NCBI GenBank assembly: GCA_023229525.1
Contig: JALNZC010000057.1
Span: 1-21,278 of the forward strand
DNA length: 21,278 bases
Source: Bacteroidales bacterium
GTDB lineage: Bacteria > Bacteroidota > Bacteroidia > Bacteroidales > FEN-979
Direction of reading: 5' to 3'
The notes beneath the pieces were generated by a model. It was not told the DNA's origin, did no database searches, and saw only the letters and a program-made list of their open reading frames with translations. The stretch's first letter is position 1. Each line of letters begins with the position of its first letter. The position numbers and the translations under genes were made by a program. Below, piece by piece: positions 9,114-17,759 of the stretch.

Positions 9114-11467
9114 CTGACGATCGTGTCAGCAAAAGGATTTTCAATCCCGGTTTACTTACGTATCACTATCTTTTCGGTGGTCACCTGCCGGTTGTCCTCC
9201 ACCGTTAAAGTATAAACTCCTTTCGGTTGATTGCTCAGATCCATGGTTTTTGAATGCGACGCGGCAACATTGATGTCTTTTTCTTCAAAAACGGTAATAC
9301 CCAGTGCGTTAACAACTTTTATATTAACCGATGTTTTACCTGGATCAAAACGTAAATAGAATTTCCCGTTGTTCGGATTCGGATAAATGGAAAATGCAGA
9401 AAGGTTTGTTGTCCCGATCCCGGTGGCCGATTTAACGGCGCCTTCGATTAAATCAGGTGTAAAAATATTACCATCGTAATCAGAAAATTCGACCGGTGTA
9501 GGATTTCCTTCAAATGAAAGCACGGATGCATCGTTTGAATTCGAAATGAAATGAAGGGTGCATAGCACGTCATCGACGATGGAAACACCGTTCGTATTGG
9601 CGGCCCAGACAAAGGTGAGTGAACCCGGAGCCGGGGTTGCTACGGTTACATCTTCAATTCCGGAGGCCCAGTCGGTAATATTCTTAATTTTCAGTTTTTT
9701 CGAATCATACTGAATTGAAAACTGGAAAGCGCCCATATTTTCAATTTCGGCCATATGAATGGGAACGACAATTTCATTCTTTCCCGCAATCACCGAACCG
9801 AGAGTGACAATTCCCTGCCGGGTAGCAGTAACCGATTTGTTCGCTGCAGGGATATTAGAACCATTTGCGTCGCCATAGGTGATTCCTTTAAAATTCTGGA
9901 TCACATTGGTGTTCCCGACGGAAAACGGGGAGTGGTTAAACAGCCAGTCACCCACTGGAAAAGAATTGGTTACGGCAGCAATACGCTTTTTGATCAACAG
10001 GACATCGGCGGCTGTCAGCGTTCCGGAACCATTCACATCGCCTGATGCTAAATAAATCCCGGTAAGCGGGACGATGCTGGCAATGTGTTTCCTATACAGC
10101 AAAACGTCGGTAGCCGTAACACCATCCCACGGTTTTGTCGTTGTCACTTCGAAGGTATAATTGCCGACAGGTACAACAGGGAAAGTATAGTTCCCGGTAG
10201 CATTGGTTGTGGTTGTACCGTAAACAGTACCGTTGTTTTTCAGTTTCACTGTCAACCCGCTCAAAGGAGTATTGGCTGTGTTGGCATAGGTTACGGTTCC
10301 GCTCACGACGACTCCGGTAACCACGGTTGTGGGCAGTTCGATAAAATCCAGCCAGGCACAATCGCTTCCGCTCGAAACACTGCCATCTTTCATATATTCC
10401 CACTTGAAAGTATGATTACCTACGGTAACAGGGAAAGCGGCTCTGGTCCAAGGGGTGTCTCCGGCCCACTCGCCAACGTTGTTCGCGTCAATGAAAAATT
10501 TCAGGTAATCGTAATTGGCTTCCGAAGAAGTTTTAAAGTAGAATGAAATACTGTCGGGACTCGTAACATTCCGTTGGAGCATAAGATCAGAAATCTGGTT
10601 ATTGGTGATTGTCCCTGATTTCGCTGAATAGATGCCTTCGTATGGGGCGACATTTGTAATGGTCCAGGGTTGATTTCCACCCTGCGTCCAGGGATACATG
10701 GTAAAACCACCCGATTCGAAATCTTCGACGATCAGGCCGATTTTTTTATTGAATTCTTTCTGGGCCGTGTATAATCCCGAAACAACTGTATATCCGAAAA
10801 CAACCGGAGTATTCAGCGGTGCATCCGGACTTACCGTGACGTTGAACATGGCATCTTTTGTTTCCCCAATATGCAGTGAATCAAGATTACTGGATCCAAT
10901 ATTGATGGTAATATTCGTATTGTCGCAGGTCAGGTTGCCAAGGGTACCGGCTGCTGCATATCCACCGGAGTTGGTAGTAGCAATCAGGATATCGGCTGTT
11001 TCACCTGGATCCAGGATACCATTACCATTACCTGAAGCGTCCGAGATCACCATTCCTCCGATCGTAAAAGCAGGAGCGTATGGGGTTACAGAAAAATTGC
11101 TGACCCATGTACTGTCTCCATCGGTAGCCGTCAAGGTGAAAGGAATGGCTGTTCCATTTGGAATGTTGTTCGTGGCCTGAATGGTGAAAGCATTGGCAAC
11201 GGTAACCGTATCGCCTGCATTGAAATCACCGAATAAAGCAACGGAGTTGATCAAATTGATATAGGGCGAGTTACAGGATAAAGTGACGTTGACATTGGTT
11301 GTCGGCTGATCCCCGATATTGGCCATAGCCATATCAAGATTGACCGTTTCGCCGGTTTCGAGTTTCCCGTTTGCATCGTTAATTTGAAACGATTGAAAGG
11401 CCACCCAAGGTTGATTTGGTGGAGGGCCGGTTTCAAATGGTGATGTATAAGCCATTACATGACCTGA

Positions 11468-12678
11468 GCGGTTGTCGCTCCAAACAGGATAAACCCTGCG
11501 GTTTTGAGCGGTGATTCCTAAATAGTCGCCCATATATCCTCCCGCCAGACCCGGAATGGGAGAGGGGGTAAAAGAGACGTCACTAACCTTGAAATCTTCC
11601 CAGGTCTGTCCACCATCCCTTGAATTGGCAACAAAAACTTCATCTTTTGCGGAAGTCACATTACGGTCGTCATAAAATATACAACTCAGTGTTCCGGAAG
11701 TGGGGTCGCAGCAAATCCACGGGAAATAGTGTTGTTTTCCAAGTCCGAAAGGATCCTGATTCACCTGTGCCGGACTCGACCATGTCACACCCTGATCGGT
11801 CGATTTGATCATGTAAACATCGATGCCGCTTCCGGTATTTACGCCCGGGATGCCGATATTTGACCAAACAGCATAGATAGTCCCACGGTTGGGGCCATTG
11901 CTGATATCAACTGTCATGGAGGGGAAGGAATTCACCCGGTGGTCCTTGCTCGTTTCCGTGGTACGAATGCCGCGGATATTGGTGATGATGCGATGGGCGG
12001 TTTGATAGGTGGCTCAACCGTCGAGTGAACGGGCAAAACCAAGAGCAGATTCGTCGGAAGGCCAGGAATCGTAAACGGCCCACAGGACATAAACTTCTCC
12101 ATTTGGTCCGGTATGTATGTTCACCCCCTGGTTATGACTGCCGGCATTAATAGCTGTACTTACGGTGGAAAACGCAGACCAGTTCACGCCATCATTGGTC
12201 GACCTTGAAATGTCAATCTGATTAATACTGGGGCCACCAGCAAGATTACTCCAGGCAACATAAAGATTGCCTTCGTACGGACTGCTTATACTGTTGTCAA
12301 TCCACATATGATTCTTATCCAGAATGCCTCCCGGACTCGGGCATACAGTCTTACTCGTCCAGCTCTGACCTCCGTTGTCGGAATAGGAAACTCCCTGACC
12401 ATAGCTATTTTGAATATAATTGACAAACATACGTCCGGTATTGCTGATGGCTGTGGTAGGGTCACCGGAATTGGAACCGCCGGCTCCCTGCAATTCACCG
12501 CCCCAGGTTGCTCCACCGTCCAGCGTGTAAAAGTCGTTCGCGCCATAAAGGTTCCCAACAGGATTCTGGGTTGAGTTGTTGGAGTTCAGAACATGATTTT
12601 TATCATTGGGATCGGCAAAAACAGAATTTTCACTTTGGGTGGAGTTCAGGGTAGTTAAAGGAACATCGGGGGAATCTT
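11468..12678 (-). repeat. Propeller-coding segment nearly identical to 3090-4300
   Basis: Second copy of the direct repeat described at 3090-4300. It includes the premature stop at 12014-12016. The two copies are in direct orientation about 8.4 kb apart, with the C25 gene between them. Confidence 0.85.
12014..12016 (-). other. Premature TGA stop within the propeller reading frame
   Basis: The plus strand reads TCA here and TCC at the matching position 3636-3638. A single C-to-A change at 12016 (G-to-T on the coding strand) converts GGA to TGA. Flanking bases are otherwise nearly identical between the two copies. Confidence 0.9.
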
Positions 12679-12986
12679 CAGTGAAAACGGATCTTACCAT
12701 GATCCTGCTACCAGTAAACGTAGCCTTTTCGACCGGTAAATCAGGTGCAACCTGAACCAATCCCAGTCGGGCCATCTCTTTCCAATAGCCCATGTTATCG
12801 ATTCTCGTATCGATAGTCATGGGTTTAACCATTGCCTGTTTATTGCCTTTTACCAGGGTTTGCTGAGCAAAAATCGATGGAGAAAGCAATAGAATCAGCA
12901 GGAAGGACACTGCGGAAAATTTTCTCATCATGATTTAAATTAGGAATGAATACTGATTTGTTTAGCGTGCGGTTTAAATGAAAAAA

Positions 12987-13001
12987 TCTTTTGACAAAAG
13001 A
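12987..13001. promoter_or_regulatory. 15-bp palindrome TCTTTTGACAAAAGA, possible operator
   Basis: Arms of 7 bp flank a central A. On the minus strand it falls just downstream of the candidate -7 element at 13020-13013, close to where transcription of the broken propeller gene would start. The half-site sequence GACAAAAG recurs at 13011-13018. Position and symmetry suggest a regulator site, but AT-rich DNA can produce such palindromes by chance. Confidence 0.35.
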
Positions 13002-13012
13002 AATTTTCACGA

Positions 13013-13020
13013 CAAAAGTA
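13013..13020 (-). promoter_or_regulatory. Candidate -7 element for the leftward propeller gene
   Basis: The minus strand reads TACTTTTG, an exact TAnnTTTG match about 80 bases upstream of the start at 12931. The distance is like that of the candidate at 9011-9018 to its gene. A matching -33 TTG is not evident. Confidence 0.45.
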
Positions 13021-13085
13021 TATAAAAAATTTGGACAGGATAAAAATGTCGATAAAATCTATTAAATATAAGCAAATCAAATGAG

Positions 13086-13113
13086 TTGTTATCTGTTTTT
13101 TTTTCTATTTTTG
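13086..13113 (+). promoter_or_regulatory. Candidate Bacteroidota promoter for the rightward C25 cluster
   Basis: TTG at 13086-13088 and TATTTTTG at 13106-13113 are separated by 17 bases, fitting the -33 TTG / -7 TAnnTTTG pattern known for this phylum. The resulting leader to the start at 13299 would be about 180 bases, which is long. Confidence 0.55.
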
Positions 13114-13298
13114 TAGCAATCAATTGGATTCTATTTAAAGTTTTCACATCAATACCTACCTTGTTTATCAACGGAAGTAAGGCATTCCAGGTGATTTACC
13201 AGTTAAAAAAATTAGATTGAAAAGAAAAAAAATGACTTTGACGGAACTTTTCAGGGATTATCTTGTCTTTAAATTAATATAAACTAATTTCCAATAAC

Positions 13299-16200
13299 AT
13301 GAAAATTTCTATTTTAACCAGAAAGTTTATCCAAATGCAATTGGTGATTGCTGTGGGTATGTTCTTTATGATGTCAAATGTTTTCGCCGGAGATTTCAGG
13401 ATCAAGGAGGGTGAAACAGCATTAAAAATCAATTCCAACACCTACCTCAAATTAGAGTTGAACAATTCTCTGTCGCGGTTCAGCGCAGAGGAGATTAAAA
13501 CAAAGGCTGGTGTATTTTCAACCCTCACTGCCGAGGGATACGGGTTTAGTGAAACGACAGGTAATCCTAATTTACCGGTATTAAAAAAATTGATCGAGGT
13601 ACCGGTTGATGCAAACTTTGATATCCGTATACTGGGTCAGAATTTCAAAGAGTATGATCTGAAGGATTTTGGTATTCAATACCCGATCATTCCAACCCAA
13701 CCGCCTCTTTCAAAAAGCATAAAAGATCCGTCACAGGTCGCTTTCATTTATAATGCGAGCCTTTACCGGCAAAACGAATTTTATAAGAATCAATTGGTTA
13801 CCGTCACTCCTGTGGGGATCATGCGTGGTGTTAGATTAGCCCGCCTTGAAATTTCCCCGGTGGAATATAACCCGGTAACAAAAAAAATCAGGGTCTATGA
13901 CAATGTTGAAGTGGAGATCGATTTTAAGAACGCCAATATCAGCAGTACTATGAATATGAAAAACAGGACTTACTCTCCTTATTTTGAAGGGAACTACCAA
14001 ATGTTGGCCAACTACAAACCTGTTTCTCCTGATGCATTGATAACTGCTTCTCCCGTGACTTACGTCATTGTTTCCAATATTATGTTCCAGGCAGCCCTTC
14101 AACCCTTTATTCAATGGAAAACCAAAAAAGGATTTAAAGTAATTGAAGCCTATACGAACAATCCGTTGGTTGGAAATACCACAACTTCAATAAAAAATTA
14201 TCTCCATGGGCTTTATGATAATCCCCCCGCAGGGTATAATCCCCCGAGTTTTGTACTTATCGTTGGCGATGTAGCGCAGGTTCCAACTTTTACTGGTACT
14301 GCAGGATCTCATGTCACCGATTTATATTATTGCGAATATACCGGTGATAAGATCCCGGAAGTTTTTTACGGCAGATTTTCGGCAACCAATGTCAGTCAGC
14401 TTCAACCTCAGATTGATAAGACCCTCGAATACGAACAGTATTTAATGCCCGACCCGTCATTCCTTGGCGAAGATGTGATGATTGCAGGCATGGATGGTAC
14501 CTATGGCCCTCTGTATGGCAATGGCCAGATCAATTACGGCACTTCCAATTATTTCAATGCGGCTCATGGTTTATTGTCGCATACCTATCTTTATCCTCAG
14601 TCGGGAAGCAGCGCAGCCCTGATCATTCAGAATGTCAGCAATGGTGTTGGTTACGCTAATTATACTGCCCATGGCAGTTCCGATGGATGGGCCGATCCGG
14701 AATTTTCGATCGCCGATATTGCGACACTTCAAAATGCCCATAAGTATCCGTTGATGGTTGGAAATTGCTGTCTTACCAGCACTTTTGAAACGGACTGTTT
14801 CGGCGAAGAATTATTACGCGCGACAAATAAAGGAGCTTTAGGTTATATCGGGGCTTCCAACAGTTCATATTGGGATGAAGACTTCTGGTGGGGATGCGGT
14901 TTCAAGACAGTGGTAGTAAATCCCACATATAATGCAGCTCATCTTGGAGGTTATGATGTTACCTTTCACGATCATGGCGAACCGATTAACAAATGGTTCG
15001 TTACCCAGGGCCAAATGTTCGTTGGCGGAAACCTGGCTGTTGAAGAATCCACTTCAAGTATGAAAACCTATTACTGGGAAATTTATTGTTTGATGGGTGA
15101 TCCTTCATTGTCCGTCTATTTTTCAGTTCCCCAGCCCGTTGTAGCAACATATTCTGCCGCTTTACTGGTTGGCATGAGCTCCTTTACGGTTAATACCGAG
15201 GAAAATGCTTACGTAGCTCTTTCCATGAACGGTGTTTTACTGGGTACCGGTATTGCTGATGCCACGGGTATTGTAAATCTGACCTTTGATCCGATCGCAG
15301 CGCCGGGAACTGCTGATATCGTTATAACGAAACAAAACCGTCAGCCGCACATTGCACAAATTACGGTTGCCCCGGCTGAAGGTCCCTATGTTACCCTTGA
15401 CAGTTATACCATCACCGATGCATCGGGAAATAATAACGGTCAGGCCGATTATGGCGAAGATATCCAGCTCAATGTTAAATTAAATAATGTGGGCATTGAA
15501 TTGGCCAGCGGCGTTAATGGAACCATTACCACTGAAGATCAGACCGTCACCCTTACAACCAATACCTTTAATTTCGGCGATATTCCGGCCGGAGGCAATA
15601 CCATTGGTGAGAATGCTTTTGCCATGACAATTGCAGATTTTATTCCTGATCAGCATCATGTATCATTCAATCTTGAACTGACCGATGGTACACATACATG
15701 GAATTCAACGCTGATTTTAACCCTGAATGCCCCCGTGCTTTCGGCTGGAACAATGACTATTTCTGATCCCACCGGCAACGGAAACGGACGTCTTGACCCA
15801 GGTGAAACGGTAGATATCATGATCACTTCGTCGAACACTGGTCACAGTGATGCACTGAATGCCCTCGGGTCAATCTCTACCACAAGCCCGTATCTTACAT
15901 TGAACAGCACCTCTTTCGAATTTAACACACTGGCGCCTTCCCAAACAGTTACTGCTACCTTTAACATTACCGCATCTGCAGATGCACCAATCGGTTCGAC
16001 TGTTGATATTAATTATTCAATAGTCTCACATTTTGGGTATAACGCAGTAAAAACCTTCGTGGCCAAGGTTGGACTGGTTCTTGAAGACTTTGAGTCAGGC
16101 GGATTTACGCAATTTGCATGGACTCAGGGAGGAAACCAGCCCTGGTCTGTCACCAATGTTGACCCCTATGAAGGCATTTATTCAGCAAAATCAGGGACGA

Positions 16201-17669
16201 TAACACACAGCCAGAAATCAGATCTAAGCCTCCAGATGAATGTTACCAATCCCGATAGTATTTCATTCTATTATAAGACCTCTTCAGAAAGTGGCTACGA
16301 TTATCTGAAGTTTTTCCTCGATGGCACAAGTATAGGTGAATGGTCGGGAGAAACACCCTGGACAAAGGCTTCATATCCTGTAACCGCGGGCAATCATACC
16401 TTCAAATGGGAATACATGAAAGACGGCAGCGTTTCGAACGGAAGCGATTGTGCCTGGATCGATTACATTATTTTCCCGGCCGCAGCGCCTGCAACGGTTT
16501 CAGTGACGGGCGCGGTAACTTATGCCAATACGGCGAACACACCTTTGAACGGTTTGACCATTAAACTGAAAAACAGCGGCGGAACGGTTATCGGCACTAC
16601 GACTACCAATGCAACCGGTAATTATACCTTTGCCTCTGTTCCGGCCGGTAATTACACATTGGAAGCAACCACGACCAAACCCTGGAACGGAGTCAGCGCA
16701 ACCGACGTTCTGTTATATCGTAAGCACATTGCAAACATTGCGCTGCTCACCGGTATTTATCTTGCCTCGGGCGATGTTAATGCTTCTGGAAGTTTAACGG
16801 CAGCAGATGTCCTGCTGGTAAAAAAGCGCATTGCTATCATCATCAGTTCATTCCCGGCCGGCGACTGGTTGTTTAACAACACACCCTTTACCGTAGGGGG
16901 AGGCAGTGTAACTCAGAATTTCAAGGGAATCGTTTACGGAGACGCCAATGGTTCTTACATTCCGACGGGCAACAAATCACTGGAACCCAATCACCAGGGC
17001 GTGATCAGTCTTGAACCGGTAACTGCAGAAAAGGGTGAAATAACCGTTCCGGTTGTCATTTCCGATATGACCAACCTTGGATCCTTCCAGTTCACGGTAC
17101 AGTATGATCCCTCGAAATTGACTCCCGGTGAGATCACCGGCTGGTACCAGGGAATTGATGGTGTCACCATCGGTACACCGACTCCTGGATTTATGACCTT
17201 TGTATGGGCTGCTGATATTTCGGGTGTAACCATCGGAAATGGTGTCCTATGCAACCTGCACTTTACCTCCACCTCAACTGAGGGTTCTTCCCTGGAATTT
17301 GTTAATGCTCCGACCCAACAGGAATTCAGTGATTTCGATGGTGTGCTCTTTGAACCCCAGGTTATCAATGGTGCTGTGAAGTCGGCAACGGGTTTGGGAG
17401 AAAGTGAACAATCGATGCTCACGATCAATCCTAATCCGGTTTCAGACGAGGCAACAATAACCTATTCTTTACCTTCGGCGAATAATGTGTCCATCACAAT
17501 CCTTAACCTTCTTGGACAGGAAGTCAGGACGTTGCTGAACACCACGGATCAAAAATCGGGAACATACCGTATATCATTCAATGCAAGCAGTTTCAGCCCC
17601 GGAATTTACTATTGTAAACTTAATGTAAATAACAAGGTTATCGTAAAGAAACTGATCATTAACAAATAA
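13299..17669 (+). CDS. C25 (gingipain-family) cysteine peptidase with dockerin, cohesin and T9SS sorting domains
   Basis: The protein has 1456 residues. Signal peptide 1-30 ends NVFA; the propeptide runs to about 250 and the C25 domain spans about 252-605. His458 in NYTAHGSSDGW and Cys490 or Cys491 in VGNCCLTSTFE are the catalytic pair; Cys491 keeps the 33-residue spacing seen in gingipain R. The domain ends with LMGDPSLSVYF. Residues 610-690 form the post-catalytic Ig-like domain. Two DxxGNxNG-type Ig domains (693-808, 809-924) follow, then jelly-roll (925-1060), Cna-B-like (1066-1124), dockerin (1128-1190, GDVNASGSLTAADVLLVKKR), cohesin (about 1233-1360) and sorting domain (1370-1456, INPNPVSDEATI to KKLIINK). 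No Shine-Dalgarno is evident, as is usual in this phylum. The catalytic subtype differs from the neighbour at 17760, although the tail from 15721 is nearly the same DNA. Substrate specificity cannot be read from the sequence. Confidence 0.88.
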   Translation: MKISILTRKFIQMQLVIAVGMFFMMSNVFAGDFRIKEGETALKINSNTYLKLELNNSLSRFSAEEIKTKAGVFSTLTAEGYGFSETTGNPNLPVLKKLIEVPVDANFDIRILGQNFKEYDLKDFGIQYPIIPTQPPLSKSIKDPSQVAFIYNASLYRQNEFYKNQLVTVTPVGIMRGVRLARLEISPVEYNPVTKKIRVYDNVEVEIDFKNANISSTMNMKNRTYSPYFEGNYQMLANYKPVSPDALITASPVTYVIVSNIMFQAALQPFIQWKTKKGFKVIEAYTNNPLVGNTTTSIKNYLHGLYDNPPAGYNPPSFVLIVGDVAQVPTFTGTAGSHVTDLYYCEYTGDKIPEVFYGRFSATNVSQLQPQIDKTLEYEQYLMPDPSFLGEDVMIAGMDGTYGPLYGNGQINYGTSNYFNAAHGLLSHTYLYPQSGSSAALIIQNVSNGVGYANYTAHGSSDGWADPEFSIADIATLQNAHKYPLMVGNCCLTSTFETDCFGEELLRATNKGALGYIGASNSSYWDEDFWWGCGFKTVVVNPTYNAAHLGGYDVTFHDHGEPINKWFVTQGQMFVGGNLAVEESTSSMKTYYWEIYCLMGDPSLSVYFSVPQPVVATYSAALLVGMSSFTVNTEENAYVALSMNGVLLGTGIADATGIVNLTFDPIAAPGTADIVITKQNRQPHIAQITVAPAEGPYVTLDSYTITDASGNNNGQADYGEDIQLNVKLNNVGIELASGVNGTITTEDQTVTLTTNTFNFGDIPAGGNTIGENAFAMTIADFIPDQHHVSFNLELTDGTHTWNSTLILTLNAPVLSAGTMTISDPTGNGNGRLDPGETVDIMITSSNTGHSDALNALGSISTTSPYLTLNSTSFEFNTLAPSQTVTATFNITASADAPIGSTVDINYSIVSHFGYNAVKTFVAKVGLVLEDFESGGFTQFAWTQGGNQPWSVTNVDPYEGIYSAKSGTITHSQKSDLSLQMNVTNPDSISFYYKTSSESGYDYLKFFLDGTSIGEWSGETPWTKASYPVTAGNHTFKWEYMKDGSVSNGSDCAWIDYIIFPAAAPATVSVTGAVTYANTANTPLNGLTIKLKNSGGTVIGTTTTNATGNYTFASVPAGNYTLEATTTKPWNGVSATDVLLYRKHIANIALLTGIYLASGDVNASGSLTAADVLLVKKRIAIIISSFPAGDWLFNNTPFTVGGGSVTQNFKGIVYGDANGSYIPTGNKSLEPNHQGVISLEPVTAEKGEITVPVVISDMTNLGSFQFTVQYDPSKLTPGEITGWYQGIDGVTIGTPTPGFMTFVWAADISGVTIGNGVLCNLHFTSTSTEGSSLEFVNAPTQQEFSDFDGVLFEPQVINGAVKSATGLGESEQSMLTINPNPVSDEATITYSLPSANNVSITILNLLGQEVRTLLNTTDQKSGTYRISFNASSFSPGIYYCKLNVNNKVIVKKLIINK
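15721..16901 (+). repeat. Tail cassette nearly identical to 20101-21278
   Basis: This covers the last Ig-like domain, jelly-roll, Cna-B-like domain and dockerin of the C25 gene at 13299. It aligns to the downstream C25 gene with only one 3-base indel near 16030-16040. I counted 7 differences in the 240 bases 16561-16800 against 20938-21177. Upstream of 15721 the two genes are only distantly similar. Confidence 0.85.
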
Positions 17670-17682
17670 CATTCAAACCATG

Positions 17683-17735
17683 AACTGTTCTTAAAATATG
17701 GCCGGGTTTTCGACCTATTTTAAGAACAGTTTTTT
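17683..17735 (+). terminator. Hairpin terminator between the two rightward C25 genes
   Basis: AACTGTTCTTAAAATA (17683-17698) and TATTTTAAGAACAGTT (17716-17731) are perfectly complementary over 16 bp around a 17-base loop, followed by more T. It begins 14 bases after the stop codon at 17669. The next gene starts only 25 bases after it, and I see no TAnnTTTG element in 17670-17759. How that gene is transcribed is therefore unclear: partial readthrough or an atypical promoter. Confidence 0.85.
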
Positions 17736-17759
17736 AACCCATCTACAATTTATCTGACC

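Larger units (their letters stand above)
9152..12931 (-). pseudogene. Asp-box propeller/dockerin/cohesin/T9SS gene interrupted by a single in-frame TGA
   Basis: This is a paralogue of the gene at 762-4556, with the same architecture over 1260 codons, but codon 306 is TGA. The equivalent codon in the intact copy is GGA, the second Gly of the fourth Asp-box (SLDGGATY). There is no frameshift and no other stop: 12931-12014 encodes 305 residues (signal peptide MMRKFSAVSFLLILLLSPSIFA plus half a propeller), and the rest stays open to 9152. The remainder encodes the second half of the propeller, two Ig-like domains, the jelly-roll, Cna-B-like domain, dockerin (GDVNGSGTLTAADVLLIKKR), cohesin and sorting domain (SIYPNPNNGKFYL to EKIVIRK). 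The ATG at 11935 is only an internal Met. Without readthrough the product lacks the sorting domain. The mutation must be recent, or a sequencing error, as nothing else has decayed. The tail resembles that of the adjacent protease more than that of the other propeller gene. Confidence 0.85.
12932..13298. promoter_or_regulatory. Divergent intergenic region between the two gene clusters
   Basis: This 367-base AT-rich gap separates the leftward propeller gene from the rightward C25 gene. It holds one TAnnTTTG element on each strand (13013-13020 minus, 13106-13113 plus), a short palindrome (12987-13001), and roughly 180 bases of leader before the rightward start. I see no convincing gene in it. 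The only plus-strand reading of note is a 16-codon ORF at 13232-13282 that I do not support. Confidence 0.7.

Noticed and set aside
9152..11935. A separate 927-residue gene starting at 11935
   Set aside because: The Met is internal to the propeller. The frame is continuous with the upstream part and shares one paralogue, so both belong to a single broken gene.
12014..12016. UGA read as glycine (as in some candidate phyla), since the paralogue has Gly here
   Set aside because: All other large genes in the window read through without any in-frame TGA, and the proteins are clearly of Bacteroidota type, where TGA is a stop. One TGA is better explained by mutation.
13232..13282. 16-codon ORF in the leader of the C25 gene (MTLTELFRDY...)
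   Set aside because: It is too short, has no recognisable ribosome site and no regulatory logic visible; it is probably chance.
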